Part shown: positions 10,181 through 22,620 of the stretch, one piece after another
Numbering within the stretch: position 1 is the stretch's first letter
Layout of the letters: each line of letters opens with the position of its first letter
Origin: Phaeoceros laevis
Lineage: Eukaryota > Anthocerotophyta > Anthocerotopsida > Notothyladales
Assembly: GCA_049999765.1 (NCBI GenBank)
Contig: JBNGIQ010009341.1
Location: 143,541-207,540, forward strand
Length of the DNA: 64,000 nt
Reading direction: 5' to 3'
Notes under the pieces: generated by a model
What the model saw: only the letters and a program-made list of their open reading frames with translations
Told to the model about the DNA's origin: nothing
The model's database searches: none
Translations under genes and position numbers: made by a program

Positions 10181-11446
10181 ATGGATAGCGAAAGTGGATT
10201 TAATGCTAGGAAACGGGTAGCATCACGGCAGCTGACGAGGGATGACTCCGAAAGCTCTGATTCTGATGAAAGCCCAAGAGTAGCCTCTGGTTCATTTCTC
10301 AGGGCAAGTGATGAAGTGTTGGCAGGTCGAAGAATCATCAAAGTTCGTAGGGGACCCGCAGCTTCCACAGGGCCTAACCCCTTCAGTGGAGTATCCCTGG
10401 TAGCACCTGCCTCATCTCAGGAAGCTGAAATTGTGAACTCCTCGTCTGCTTGTTCAGATGCAAAGAGTCAGCTGCAGAGGATTGCTCAGGGTGACGCCTG
10501 TAGTTGCAAAGTGGGACCACTAGCACAAAATGGCAACACGTCAGAGAGTGTAGGCAATGGACTGAACGCTCCCAAATTGGAAGCTGGTGTATCTGAAACC
10601 TCAGTGGATGGCGTACCACTTTTTGAGAAAGAAGGCACAGCGACTTCAGGGCAGTCAGGGACAGCAGGCCCTTTGCACAAGCAGTCAAGGGTTGGAAGTG
10701 AAACACCAGATGCGTTGCAGGAAAATGGGGGTTCAGCTGGCAGTAGAATTTCTGCCTTGGCAAGCACTCCGTCAGGTTTTGCATCTTTCTGCTCCACGGG
10801 CTCTAACGTACCTACCTCATTCAGTTCAGTGGGTCCAACATTCACGTTTGGGTCACTGGGGTCAGGAGCTGTTGCCAGCTCGGAATCACATTCTTTTGCA
10901 CCTGTCTTCGGAAGATCAGGGCTGAACAGCTTCAGATCTGCAGCTGGAGTGTCATCGTCGGCACAAGTTTCTACTAATGCCCGTAGCATTTTGCCCCTGC
11001 CGGAAGTACATATAGAGACAGGGGAAGAGAAAGAAACAGCCATATTTAGGGCAAACGCCACTTTGTTTGAATACGTCAACAAGGCATGGAAGGAACGAGG
11101 AAAAGGTGAACTGAAGCTTAATGTTTCTAAAGAGAAAGGCTGCAAACCTAGACTTGTCATGCGCTCTAGGGGGAACTACCGGCTTTTGCTCAATGCTAGC
11201 CTTTACCCTGATATGAAGTTATCTAAGATGGACAACAGGGGTGTGAGCATTGCTTGTGCTAACAGTGCTGCGGAGGGAAAGAGTGGACTGGGCATGTATG
11301 GTTTGAGACTGAACGACAATGAGGTCGTGTCAGATTTCTTGCATGTTATAGAATCGCACAAAGGAGAAGAAACTCGTGCAGACTCCAAAAGTTCAACATC
11401 TTTACAGAGAAGCCAAGACATTCATGCAAAAGAGGAAACTTGCTAG
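10181..11446 (+). CDS. NUP50: NUP50-like nucleoporin with C-terminal Ran-binding (RanBP1-type) domain
   Basis: Single-exon protein of 421 residues from the ATG at 10181 (MDSESGFNARKRVASRQL). The N-terminus carries the NUP50 signature: KRVASRQLTRDD, then RRIIKVRRG and NPFSGVSLV within the first ~85 residues. The centre is Ser/Gly/Ala-rich with a few dispersed FG dipeptides (FTFGSLGSG, FGRSG). The last ~130 residues form a RanBP1-like domain beginning LPLPEVHIETGEEKE, with FEYVNKAWKERGKGELKL and MRSRGNYRLLLNASLYPDMK. Homologues sit on the nucleoplasmic basket of the nuclear pore and help release import cargo through importin-alpha and Ran. The spliced form is not needed; there is no sign of a lesion. 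Confidence 0.88.
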   Translation: MDSESGFNARKRVASRQLTRDDSESSDSDESPRVASGSFLRASDEVLAGRRIIKVRRGPAASTGPNPFSGVSLVAPASSQEAEIVNSSSACSDAKSQLQRIAQGDACSCKVGPLAQNGNTSESVGNGLNAPKLEAGVSETSVDGVPLFEKEGTATSGQSGTAGPLHKQSRVGSETPDALQENGGSAGSRISALASTPSGFASFCSTGSNVPTSFSSVGPTFTFGSLGSGAVASSESHSFAPVFGRSGLNSFRSAAGVSSSAQVSTNARSILPLPEVHIETGEEKETAIFRANATLFEYVNKAWKERGKGELKLNVSKEKGCKPRLVMRSRGNYRLLLNASLYPDMKLSKMDNRGVSIACANSAAEGKSGLGMYGLRLNDNEVVSDFLHVIESHKGEETRADSKSSTSLQRSQDIHAKEETC

Positions 11447-11875
11447 CTCCTGGCAAGATGCTCACAGGTTAGACAACTGGATCGAGGAATCGAGGAGCTT
11501 CCAGTTTTGGTAGATTTGGACTACAAGGGGGTGCACAGAAGTGACGTATGACACAGCACTTGCCTAACTTTAGACCTTCTGTGCGAGGAGCACTTGTAAT
11601 TACAGTAAAACCGAACCGTGCTGTAAATTTGCTGAGCCATACCCTGCATGCAGAGTTCCCCTGGATCTATTCCCATTCTTGCAATAGCTCATCTGTGTGC
11701 TTTACAAATGGTCCCAGCGGTTTCCCTGTCCATTCCATCGAATTTCTACCAAGAGAAAGTATCTGTCTCCCATGATGTCAGAAATCAGAATCCAGAGAAC
11801 TGTCGACTCGTCTAACGCATAGCTGAAAATTGTCACTGATGTGAAAAAATGAAGCAACTCAGGAGTTCTCCTGCA
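11447..11875. other. Convergent intergenic gap NUP50 / VPS29
   Basis: About 430 bases between two convergent genes, holding their 3' untranslated regions. I see no further gene; a 75-codon plus-strand frame has no recognisable motif. Confidence 0.6.
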
Positions 11876-12706
11876 TCACACCGTTGGCTGTGGCTTCTTA
11901 AAGTCGATCTTGTCTACCTTCACTTCACCATCAATAAGCTCATACACGTACACGACAACTCGCATTCCATCAATGTCCATCAGGACAAAGCTGGGATTCA
12001 CATCATATGTGATGCTGCTGTAAGCCCCAGTTGCAGAGCCAGGGTTGATAATCACACCACCTTCGTGCTTGTATGCTTTGAACTGGTGAGTATGTCCTGT
12101 GATAAGGATATCCACATCAAGCTGACGCTGGAGCATGGCAAGGGAATCCAGATCTCCCCAAGGAACCACCTGCACACATATACCACTGTGTGTGACGTAC
12201 ACCGTCTAAAGAAAGCACTTAGGCAGGACCAGTTTTTGCCAAGATGACTCAGCAAAACATTGTGCTTGCCATTTGGCTGAGACAAGCTTGAGCAGAGGTA
12301 CCTGGTGGCCATGGCAAATCCCAAGCTTGAACGCACCGATGGATAAAAGCTTAGTTTCGGGATACCGAGAATCATCGTCGTATTCACCACGCGTGACGTG
12401 CACATCAGCACATAGGCTCTTTAGGTAGTCATGAACCTCCTGCAAACGTAATTGCATAAAGTCACTCATCTTGCCATCTGGTCACCCAGGGTGTAGGACA
12501 ATCACAAACCTTAACTCTTCTGGATGAAAGCGAATCGCTCAATATTCAGGGATGCAGAAAAAGGGGATGTTCACCTTGATGCACAGATTGCCGGGGCTGA
12601 GTATGTGCTGAATTTTCCCTGGCACTAACATGGATTTGAACTTTGCAGGCAGATCTGCTGCTCTGTGAGGAATGTGCATATCGCCCATGGCGAGCACCAG
12701 CACCAT
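11876..12706 (-). CDS. VPS29: Retromer subunit VPS29
   Basis: Three exons on the minus strand with phase-0 GT-AG introns: 12706-12575 (ATG at 12706), 12439-12302 and 12169-11876 (TGA). They encode 187 residues, the usual length of VPS29. Exon 1 begins [16 protein letters not shown], exon 2 holds [16 protein letters not shown] and GICHGHQ, exon 3 holds [35 protein letters not shown] and [20 protein letters not shown]. The fold is metallophosphoesterase-like, but VPS29 acts as a scaffold in the VPS35-VPS29-VPS26 retromer trimer that recycles vacuolar sorting receptors from endosomes. Residues match the plant protein nearly throughout, and no lesion is seen. Confidence 0.97.
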
Positions 12707-13024
12707 GGTTGCTCCTCAGCAGCAAATACTCATATCCTCCTTTCTTCAACCTGGAAAAGAGCCCCGCGACAGCAAGGCCGTAACCTTTCCCTTGCACTTG
12801 CTTAGAAGAGCCCAAGATGAACCAGTCCGCGGGACGAGACACAACAAGAGTGCCAAGGCTGGCTGCGAGCCAGAAACCGCATCGTCCAGGCAAGCCACTT
12901 TACTACTGTTTTAGGTTTACACCGAATGGAGTGGCCCGGCAGCTCAGCTGTAGTGGATGGGAGTGTTAGATCTAATGGACCGACGGCGAACTAGCTGGCC
13001 TGGATTTGGAGCCTAGCGACGAAA
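12707..13024. other. Divergent intergenic region VPS29 / frataxin
   Basis: 318 bases between two divergently transcribed genes, so probably a shared promoter region. No extra gene or obvious TATA box stands out. Confidence 0.5.
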
Positions 13025-14405
13025 ATGAAGAAACTCCTCACTAGAAGCCTTCCAATTCTTCGGGCTGTTGCGGGGAGGAATTTCAGTGACACTTCAGCAG
13101 CAGAGAAATGTTCGAGACGGGGTCTGCTCAATCTAGGTCCTGCCCGGCATGCGGGCCCTTCACCCAGGTCGGAGCGGTCACTGCAATTTGGAAGCTGGCA
13201 GGATGAGTCCAGGTCACTGACACATCATGGAAGCTTCCCGGGACAAACTGCTGCTGGGTGTCATGAGACAGAGCTGTCCAGCATCACAGCTGTGGTACAA
13301 GGATCCAAAACGTATGCTACGTCTTCTCCGTCTGGAATTGGAGATGCAGAAGCTCCCACGGCTTCTGATGTCAGGTTTGCAGCAAAGGCTTTGTTGATGC
13401 AGGTTGATTTGAAGTCAGGATAGCCGTGCCTGGGTCCTGTCTAGGCAAAGCAGAGACACGTATGATCTAGCTTTGATGCCGGCGGCCCGAGATCAAATGT
13501 TATCTGCATACTTTCAGCCAGGTGGCAGAGGTTGATATGGCTCCCTGGTGTAGAAGGGTGCAGACTTGGTGTAAATCTCATTCCTGTTAGTCGTCGGATG
13601 GCATCTTCTCTCTGTTCTGTGAGACCCCTGTTCGTTCAGCGTTTCTGCCCCAAATTGTAGATCTGAAACATGCTTTTATTGGTGGAATGTGCTAAGTGGT
13701 GGAGTGGGCAGAATTCTTGTCCAGAAGTAACCTCATGTTGCGATTATGGTTTGTGTCATGCAGTACGCTCTTACCGGAGAAGGAGTTCCACAAGCTTGCT
13801 GACGACGTTCTTCATCAACTACAAGAGAAGCTAGAGGTATTTTATCTGCGCCAAGGTTTTGAGGTTCGACTTAAGAGTACAGTATCCGCAACTGTAATCA
13901 CAGCGTTTTCTTGTCTATTATGCCACAGGACCAAGGGGATATTCTGGCCATCGAGGGTTTTGACACCGACTATGCTGTGAGCTCCGACATTTAGATGGCA
14001 GTTGTCTCCTTCATCCAATACCTCTTTTCTATTCCCCCCTCTGCCTTTCGAGGTTAATATTTTGGTCCCATCGACAGGATGGAGTGCTCACCATCCGCCT
14101 TGGAAGTTTGGGAACTTACGTCCTGAACAAACAAACACCGAACAGGCAAATATGGTTTTCGTCTCCAGTAAGGTAAGTGAATGCAGACAAGTGGCTTGGG
14201 TAGTCATTTCATGTGCCATAGCTCCACTCTCAAATCTTAAGTTTCATCGTTTTTGGGTGATTGTGGTGTGACCAGTGGACCAGCTAGATTTGATTGGGTA
14301 AAGGAGAATGGCTCTTGGATCTACAAACGAACTAAGGTTGAACTTGTGCCGTTTTTGGAAAATGAGTTGAGTAAGCTTTTGAAGACCCCGATTCCACTGT
14401 CATAA
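13025..14405 (+). CDS. FH: Frataxin, mitochondrial
   Basis: Five exons with consistent phases: 13025-13374, 13764-13836, 13929-13976, 14078-14172 and 14276-14405 (TAA), encoding 231 residues. The long first exon begins [20 protein letters not shown] and is rich in Ser, Arg and Ala without conserved sequence, as expected for a mitochondrial presequence. The frataxin domain follows: [20 protein letters not shown] (acidic first helix, iron-binding edge), [53 protein letters not shown] and [18 protein letters not shown]. Frataxin stimulates sulfur transfer on the NFS1-ISD11-ISCU complex. It is the third mitochondrial Fe-S gene in the first 14.4 kb. Confidence 0.95.
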
Positions 14406-14654
14406 AAGCTCCTGGACCTTGATCACATAGTCGGTCCTTGTGTCGAGGGAGGCACCTGTTCCTGGGCTCTCAGGAATGGTGATTTTTGTAGTTTTTGTCA
14501 GCTTGCCAATAAGAGGTACTCGCTTGAGTTACGTGTCTAAAGAAACAGGGAGAGAATACTGCATACAGACGCGACTACAGCAGCACAATGCAGACGCCGG
14601 TTGACCAAGTGGCTATAATCAGAGGGAATGCTTGTTCTCACACTAGGACTCACC

Positions 14655-17105
14655 GCTGGAGTATCTCGTCCCCCCACTCGGGAAGTGATGAAGCCCATCC
14701 ACAATGTTCTCTGCGATCAGTTGCCTTTCCACAGCAATGGAGCCTGTGTTGTCGAAGAACAACTGATGCTACATCGGATTGCCCAGCAGCAATTTTCGTC
14801 CTATTAAACCGCAGAATGGCCTCGTACACACATCCCAACCGGTTTGTGTGAGAGGAGTAAACCGTGGCCACTGTTGGATTAACGTCTGCACTGGCCATGG
14901 AGCCTGATCTGTCAATGATGAATACAACATGGTTAGCAGCAAGTTTCACATGATTACAAGAAAAGGAATGGCACGAAGTGTTAGGGCAGATGCAACTAGG
15001 AGGAAACAAGCCTTACACTTACTGCTGCACAAGGATAACCTCTGCTTAAGTTCTGCCAGTGTCGCAACAGTTTCAAGGCGCAATTTTTGCACATCCCCAT
15101 CGTCCTGGAAGTCACACGTGTTGCAGCTGAGCCACTCCAGAATTCTTTGCTTTCTCCTATCCACCAACGCCATGAGGAACTTTTCAAAAGTAGAGTGCCA
15201 CAGCTCATCCTCATGATCAGGACCACACCGTTTGTGAGAGCCCTGAAAATGATTCCTCAGTGCCTGAAGTAAAAATGATTCCTCAGTACCTGAAGTATGT
15301 CGCCTACTGCCCTGCTCTCTTGTGAAGGGGAAAGCTCCAAATCTGTGTCACTGAGGTCAAATATGTGGCGTCAACAACAACAGGAAAATCAGGGATTTCC
15401 TGCTGGGTCAAAATTGACCAGCACATGCTCTGTCTGGCTCATGAGGCGACCCAGGTTAATAGACGTACTGAAGTGCTTCCGGATCAGGTCTACTTTCAGA
15501 GCAACCCGCTTACTGTCAATAGGAGACCAGTCTCGAGCACTTACCTTCGCATCAACTATCTATGCCAGCTTCAGATCAACTGCCAGGCTGCTCCCACTTT
15601 GATGGACAGGGGGCAGCTCCTTCACGGTCCCAGCTATGTCTGCAACACTCTCCTGGTATCCGGACGATGGAAGGGAGGCATGGCCGCAATTTCTACCTCA
15701 CCTCCATACATTCTTGTCACGAAGTTGTCCTGAGACTTGCTGCATATATATTTGCTGAATCTTGGTGTAAAATTCCGCCGTCAAGTCCTCTACATCCGAC
15801 GTATCCACATCCTTGATAGCCATGTAGAAGAGGCCGTTGAATAGGCGGATGTCCTGCTTTACAAGACTGACCCCATTCTGGAACCTCTCGAAAACAGCCT
15901 CGGTTTCTTTGTCCAGGTGAAAGTCCTGCAAAACAAACAGATTTGCACTCATGTTACAAAGGTAAGCCAGCCACAGATCTTCCAACTCTAGGGCTCTAGG
16001 GAGAGCAGAAACGAACAGCCAGAGAAACTGGTACCTTCTTGTTGAAAATTGTGATGTTACTGACTGCGGCGTTCAAAACCGACAGAAGCATATCTTCCTG
16101 CTCACTCCTTTCAAAGCTCCCCAAGCCTTCGAAATCCAGCGGCACATATCAGCAATAAATTTGTAGATTTAGAGGCTCGCATTGTCATCCACACCCCGTC
16201 GGTTCACCTTCCTCCAGCGACATCGAGCAACGAACCACTCAAATGGTTAAGATGGTATGACTTCCCACTGCTTGGCTTCCCCATTGAGGAAATTACCTTG
16301 ATGGGTCCTGGCCACTGTGCCAGCACCGCATCATAGAATCCGAATCGCAGTGCTTGGAACCGCAAGACCCACCGCATCCGCGTAGATCAAGCTAGCAGGC
16401 ATTTGCAGGCCATCAATCATCGGACGCAGGCTGTTATTCTCCGCCCTCGCTATCTGTATGGGAACTAGGCACACAAGAGGACTCGCCCTATCGCCCGCCG
16501 TCACAGAGGTCCGCTCTGCTGTGCTTCCCAAAAGGACACCATCAGCAATACAACTTTCCGTGGACACAGTCTGAGAGAATTGTCAACTGGAGCTGTGAAA
16601 AATCTTTCCCCTTGTCCCGCTGAAGCCTTTCAATAGCCGATGTAAGATACCGAGCACACTTGTCCTTGGACTGAGATCTTTTCAGAGGTGGCCCATCTCC
16701 TAGCGAGCACCAGTTGTACAGTAAGCTCCCTTGCTTGCCGCATCAGGGGAGGACAAACATGTAGCGTACTTCTCGGAGATCAGGTGCATATATTCGATTG
16801 CTGGACAGCTCTGATTGTTTTGCACAGCAGGTGTATTAATCCCCCGATTTTTCTTCACTGTCTGAAGCTGGCAAACTTAAGTCGCTGACGAAATCTGAAC
16901 AACTTGCGAGCAAATGCCTTTGTCAGGACGTGGCCTATCAAGCAGCACAAGGTGGGCTTGTGATCAATAGCTCACAGTACCAACATCAAGACTTTCAATG
17001 CTTTGTATGGAGTAATCCAGATAGACGGTCCGCAAATGAGACATCCTCTCGTCTTGAAAGTAGATAGCCCTCCATCTTCAGCAAACATGGCAAGCACAGG
17101 TCAGC
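14655..17105 (-). pseudogene. Copy C of the GTPase-Cys/His-vWA family, heavily decayed
   Basis: Read on the minus strand, pieces of the same protein as copies A and B appear in the right order but in changing frames. They include a 3' part of the lead-in to the GTPase (about 17100-16560), MPASLIYADAVGLA (about 16400), a damaged GTPase part (16330-16000), the DFHLDKETEAVFERFQNG helix region (15930-15700), ILEWLSCNTCDFQDDGDVQ (about 15140-15090), and a vWA start with FIIDRSGSMASADV (about 14920-14870). The whole Cys/His repeat region, about 1 kb in A, is missing: the sequence passes from CSSKCKACFL directly to the short linker before the vWA domain. The copy is also truncated within vWA at about 14655. 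Many frameshifts make it a pseudogene. Confidence 0.88.
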
Positions 17106-18260
17106 CAACATCGAGTTCACACAGAAGCTTGAACTCTAAGGATCTGGAGGTCCAAGAGCTCGAAAATTGCGAAACTCTCTCGCATTTCAACAGCATTGGA
17201 GTCGAGGCCAGCCAGCTATAGTGAAATGCAGATGAACTGGAGTCAGATCTAAGCTCCTCCGAGTCCTGTTGTCCCTGCATAGAGCATCGAGCTCTTTCTC
17301 TGACCGGCTTCCAAGGCACCATGCAGAATTTTGCTTTTGTTTGCCGTTCAAACATTACACACATCCAGAGGTGGGACTACTTAATTTGGGAATGCAGAGG
17401 GTTCTTGAGGAGATGGGAACATGGGACCCCTTTCGGAGCAAAGCTCCGCAGAGACTTCTAAGACTTGGCTCTTCTCCTTCCTGCCTTCGCCGATTCGACC
17501 ACTGGGAATACCAGTTACGATCCTATGCAAGCAAAGTTGAAACAAATCCATTCGTGGCCAGCCATACATTAAACAAAAAGTTGCAAGCAACCAGGAAGCT
17601 GCATCCCTACCAACGACACAAGCCTACCAGAAGGATTACCACAACATCTGAAGCAGTCCCCATGTCACCACACCTTACAACTGTGGGAAAGGAGGCAGAA
17701 GGCCCAGCCATCTGGACTCAGAACTGTGCAAGCTAATTCATTCAATGACCTGGTAGGAGCCCACACCGGTGTTCATGTCTCAGGAGTGTGATTGATCCGA
17801 ATGAAGGAACAATTATCTGGTTTGTGTTCCGCATTTCGATTGCGTAACTTCACGATTCCAAACACCTCTGCCTGCCCAGATATATCCCACTAATGCCAAT
17901 TCGATTCGCTGGGCGAGGCACTGCCTCTGCAGTTTACAACACAAAGATCTCAAGCAGTGCGGGAATGTGATGCTGTCTTGGCCCGGCCAGACCGGGCAAC
18001 CTCGCGGAATATTCGATTTCTATGCTGCTGACATGGGCGTGCGAGAATCCCGGTTCCTGGGTAAGTTGATGGGACCTGGAAGATGGTGCCCGGACCGGTT
18101 GGCCAGGAGGTCCACCCCCGGCTGTTGCAGGTGGGAGGCTAAAAACCCGGTCGCGCCAACCACCGTGGTTTGTGGCCGTGTCTATACTACAGCATTACGC
18201 CCAGGCACCGTGATAGCTGACCGTTATAAATCAGCGCATTTTCTAGTAGTGCTCTACGGG
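17106..18260. other. Unassigned stretch between copies C and A
   Basis: No supported gene. Open frames of 116-155 codons on the plus strand (17269-17736, 17967-18317) start without a convincing ATG context and resemble nothing I recognise. The right edge, from about 18264, is shared with the 3' flank of copy B. Confidence 0.5.
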
Positions 18261-18587
18261 TTTTACAACCCTCAGCAGAAGCCGAGGCCTATGAACCGAT
18301 GCCAAGAATCTTGCTAGGACCGACTGAGCATCGTGTCATCGGGTATGCATATGCATACATAATCAATCCTCACTCATCAGTACTGAGCAGAGCTGAAAAG
18401 TGACTTTGCTGCTGCGATCGAAAATTTCGTCTTCCTGGGGACTGTTCCACAGTCCATAAATCTCACCGGTTGTCAAAAGTATCAAGCAGAATCACAATTT
18501 CAGCTCAGAAGTCCAAAACAGAGACAGAAATTTCGTAGCTACATTACTCAAAAGGGTGAAAACTAGAAAGTCCTAGCCTGCAAGGCA

Positions 18588-21500
18588 CTACATAAGAGCT
18601 GCCACCTTGGGACGCAAGCTTTTGGCCAGCCCTTCAAAGCTCCTGGCCAGCTGAACTTCATCGATGCTGACCTGGTATGTTCCGTTCCCAGCTGCAGCCA
18701 TTCTCTTCAGAATCTCCTGGTCCACATAATCTCTCCCAAAGAGAATGGTGTGAAACACGAGCCTGTGGTCGAGATCTTGCATCTTGTTGATGATAGCGAT
18801 AGGGTCCGTGCCCCCGTTATTCCCACCATCACTCAGGAAGATAATCGCAGGATGCTTGCCTTGCAAAGATGGATCCTGGAACGCTCGCTGCAGAACCTGC
18901 TGAGCCAAATTAAGGCCGCTGGAGTATGTTGTCCCTCCACTCGGGTGGTACTGGAGCAGAGGGTCCACGATGTTCTCTGCGATCAGTTGCCTTTCAAAAG
19001 CAATGGAACCTGTGTTATCAAATAGAATTACAGACACAACATCGGGCTGCCCAGATGCGAGCCTTGTCCGAATGAAGCGCAGGATGGCCTCGTACACACA
19101 TCCCAACCGATTCTCGTGGGAGGAATAAAACTTTGCCAGTGCTGGTTTCACGTCTCCACCGGCCATGGAGCCTGATCTGTCAACGATGAATACAACATAG
19201 TTAGCAGCATTTTTCACGTGATTACAAGAAAAGGAATGGCCGTCCTCTGTGACGTAGCCGCTGCTAGAACCAAGTTCAGTCCTGGACACAGGGGCATGCC
19301 ACAGTTTCTCTGTGCAATATGATCGCTCTTGAGCTGCATTTGTGGATCCTGTTGCAGGCTCGTGATCAGCAGAGCGGCACTGGTGATTGCACAGTTCAAA
19401 CTGCTTCTGGACGTCTTCCTGGCACGGATCCTTGAACCTCATGTGCTTCCAAAACGCCGCATGGCTGAGCTCATCCTTCGGCACAGTCTTGTCAGGGCCA
19501 TACTCTTGGGTCTGATGGCGTGATCCTTCCAAAAGGCCTTCCGCACACGCTCTATTGGGCTGCTGAGCATTGCACTTAATCAGGTGGATGTGCCCACGCC
19601 CCTGCGCTGTACAGTGCATCATGCACATTTCCGCCAATCCGGACTCTCCCCAGGAATACTTCCGGTCAGCCAAGTCGATGTCCTCTGCCTCCGCTACAAA
19701 ACGGACGTCACGCATGTTTCCATGTGCGGTGTCGTGCAAACCGGGGTGGCCGATCGGCAGGTTGCAGAAGTAACCACATGCGGCGCATTTCGTTGTGCAG
19801 AAATGAACCGCGTTCGCATTCACCGTGTGACAATGATCCCCAGCATGCCTTTCCATCCATGGGGGAATTGGAATGCAGCACTGCTTTTGCACTCCGTTCT
19901 GTTCAGAGACATGTTCGTATTCGAAAACAGACCTTTTACCTGTGAATGTCTTGGACTTCCTTACAACCTCCGTGACAACTTGGCAGATGCCCACCGCCTG
20001 GCAAACCCCTTTGCAGATGTGCTCATTCCCGCAGAAATGGGCTTCCGAGGTCAAGGAGTGGAAATGATCATCGGACCCACATTTCCTAGTACACCCCAGC
20101 ATCCTGCAAGTCATGGGACACATCCTCTCATGGCAAAGATGCTTATCATGGTCTCCAGCGTCCAGAGTGATGACACACGAATTCTTGCATCCAGATACAG
20201 AGCACTTCTTGTCACAAAGATGCTGTTTTGTGTTACACCTGTGCTCTCCCTCGTGTCCAGTCTTCAAAGCACAGCTCACATTGCAATTCGAAGAATTCTC
20301 CACAAAGCTGCAGTCTTTACCACAAGTGTGGCTCTTCGTCCCACAATCATGTGGACCTTCATGCCCACTGAGATCCCCGCACTCGTTCAAGACCCCCGAC
20401 CCTGCCTGTTCCTCAGCAGCGCAAAAGGTGCATGTCTCATTGCAGAAGTGGGTCCCCTGACAATTGTGAGAAGAGTCTGCTGGGTGTGATTTTTCCAGTA
20501 CACAGCGGAGGAAGCACGTCTTGCACTTGCTGCTGCACAAGGATAACCTCTGTGTGAGTTCTGCCAGTGTCGCAACAGTTTCCAGGCGCAGATTTTGCAC
20601 ATCTCCATCATCCTGGAAGTCACAGGTATTGCAGCTGAGCCACTCCAAGATACGAGCCCTTCTCCTATCCGCCAACGCCACAAGAAATTTCTCGAAGGTG
20701 GAGTGCCACAGCTCGTCGTCAGGACCAGACCGTTTGTGACTGATCTGGAAGTGATTCTTCAAGGCCTGAAAGATGTCACCCACTGCCCTGCTCTCCTGAG
20801 AAGGGGACAGCTCCAAACCTGTATCACTAAGGTCAAAAGAGTAGCCGTCAACAACAATAGACAGATCAGCGATTTCCTGCTGAGTCTCAAAATTGACCAG
20901 CACATTGTCCGTTGGGCTCATGAGACGACCAAGATCGATAGCTGTGCTTAGGTGCTTCCGTAAAAGGTCTAGCTTCAGAGCTATCCGCTTACTATCAATG
21001 GGGGACCAATCCCTAGCACTTATCTGCGCTATGACCAGCTTCAGATCAACTGCCAGGCTGCTTCCTGTTTGATGGAAAGGATGGAGCTCCTCCACTGTCC
21101 CTGCTATGTCTGCAACACTCTCGTGGTATTCTGGTCGATGGAAGGGAGGCATGGCCGCAATTTCTACTTCTCCTCCGTACATTCGGGTGAGGAAGTTGTC
21201 CTGCGACTTGCTGCATATCTGCTGAATCTTGGAGTAAAATTCTGCCTTCAAGTCCTCGACATCCGATGTATCAACATCCTTGATAGCCATGTAGAAGAGG
21301 CCTTTGAACAGGCGGCTGTCTTGCTTCACAAGACTGACCCCATTCTGGAACCGCTCAAAAACAGCTTCAGTTTCCTTATCCAAATGAAAGTCCTGCACAC
21401 AGAAATTTCAGACATCCCACGTAAGGTTAGCCTACCTATACACGTCCAGCCATGGGCATGGCAGAAATGAATGCTTGAAACAACTGCAATGATGAGACTG

Positions 21501-22620
21501 GTACCTTTTTATTGAAAATAGTGATGTTACTGACTGCTGCATTGAGAATCGAGAGAAGCATATCCTCCAGCTCACTCCTTTCAAAGCTTCCCAAACCTTT
21601 GAAGTCCAGGAGAACATACAAGCAGTTTGTAGACTTAGAGGCACGCATTGTCATCCACACCCCATCGGTACACCTTCCTCCAGCGACATCCAGCAATGAA
21701 CCACTCAAATGATTAAGGAGGTATGACTTGCCACTGCTCTGCTTGCCCATGGAGGAAATAACCTTGATAGGACCTGGCCACTGGGCCAGCACCGCATCAT
21801 AGAACCCAAACCGCAGTGCTTCTGCAAGACCTACCGCATCGGCATAGTTCAAACTAGCAGGCATTTCAAGGCCATCAACAATCATCGGCCGCAAGCTGTT
21901 ATTCTCAGCTCTCGCTATCTGTATGGGAACCAGGCACACAAGAAGACACAACCAATCTCCCGCCGTTACAGTGGTCCCAACTTCTGTGCTTCCCAACAGG
22001 ACATCATCAGCAATACAGCTTTCCACACAGTCACAGCGAATTTTCAGCTTCAGCCCCGAGAAGTCTTTCCCTTTGTCGCGTTGAAGCCTGTCAATTGCCG
22101 ATGTAAGGTAGCCGACGCTCTTGTCTTTGAACTGATATCTCTTGTGAAGTGGCCCATCTCCAAGCACCAGTTGCACAGTAAGCTTCCTCCCTTGCTGCAT
22201 TAGAGGAGGGCATGTGGCGTACTTCTCAAAGATCAAGTGTATGTACTCTAACGCTGGACAACTCTGTTTGTTTTGCACAATAGCTGTAGTCAGCTCTCGA
22301 GTTTTCTTCACTGTCTGTATCCGGCAAACTTCAGACGCTGACGAAATCTGAACAATTTCGGAGCAGATGCCTCTATCAGGACGGGACCTATCAAGAAGCA
22401 CAAGGTGGGCTTGTGATCCGAAGCTCACAGTACCAAAGTCAAGACTTTCGATGTTTCGTATAGAGTAATCAAGACTGATGGTCTTCAAATGAGACATGGT
22501 CTCGTCAAGCAAATAAACCTCCATCTTAAGAAAGCCTCCAGCACCTGTGTCCACAACATCTGAACTGGGTGAATAACCGAACCCGGCCGAGGAACCGTCT
22601 GCTGAATGGAAGTTCTCCAA
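18588..22620 (-). CDS. Intact GTPase-Cys/His-vWA module of copy A (two exons)
   Basis: Exons 22620-21505 and 21392-18588 join in phase 0 and give about 1,300 codons without a lesion. Order: lead-in region, GTPase at the end of the first exon, helical region starting DFHLDKETEAVFERF, then about 250 residues of Cys/His repeats of the type GHEGPHDCGTKSHTC, GHEGEHRCNTKQHLC and CPMTCRMLGCTRKCG, a conserved block with CCIPIPPW and GHPGLHDTAHGNMRDV, and a C-terminal vWA domain. The vWA MIDAS is complete: DRSGSM, a Thr in GGTTYSSGL and an Asp in FLSDGGNNGG. The Cys/His repeats probably bind zinc. Switch II reads DFKGLG, where B has DFEGLG and animal GBPs have DTEGLG. No ATG in good context is obvious near 22620, so whether this module is translated alone is open. 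Confidence 0.6.
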
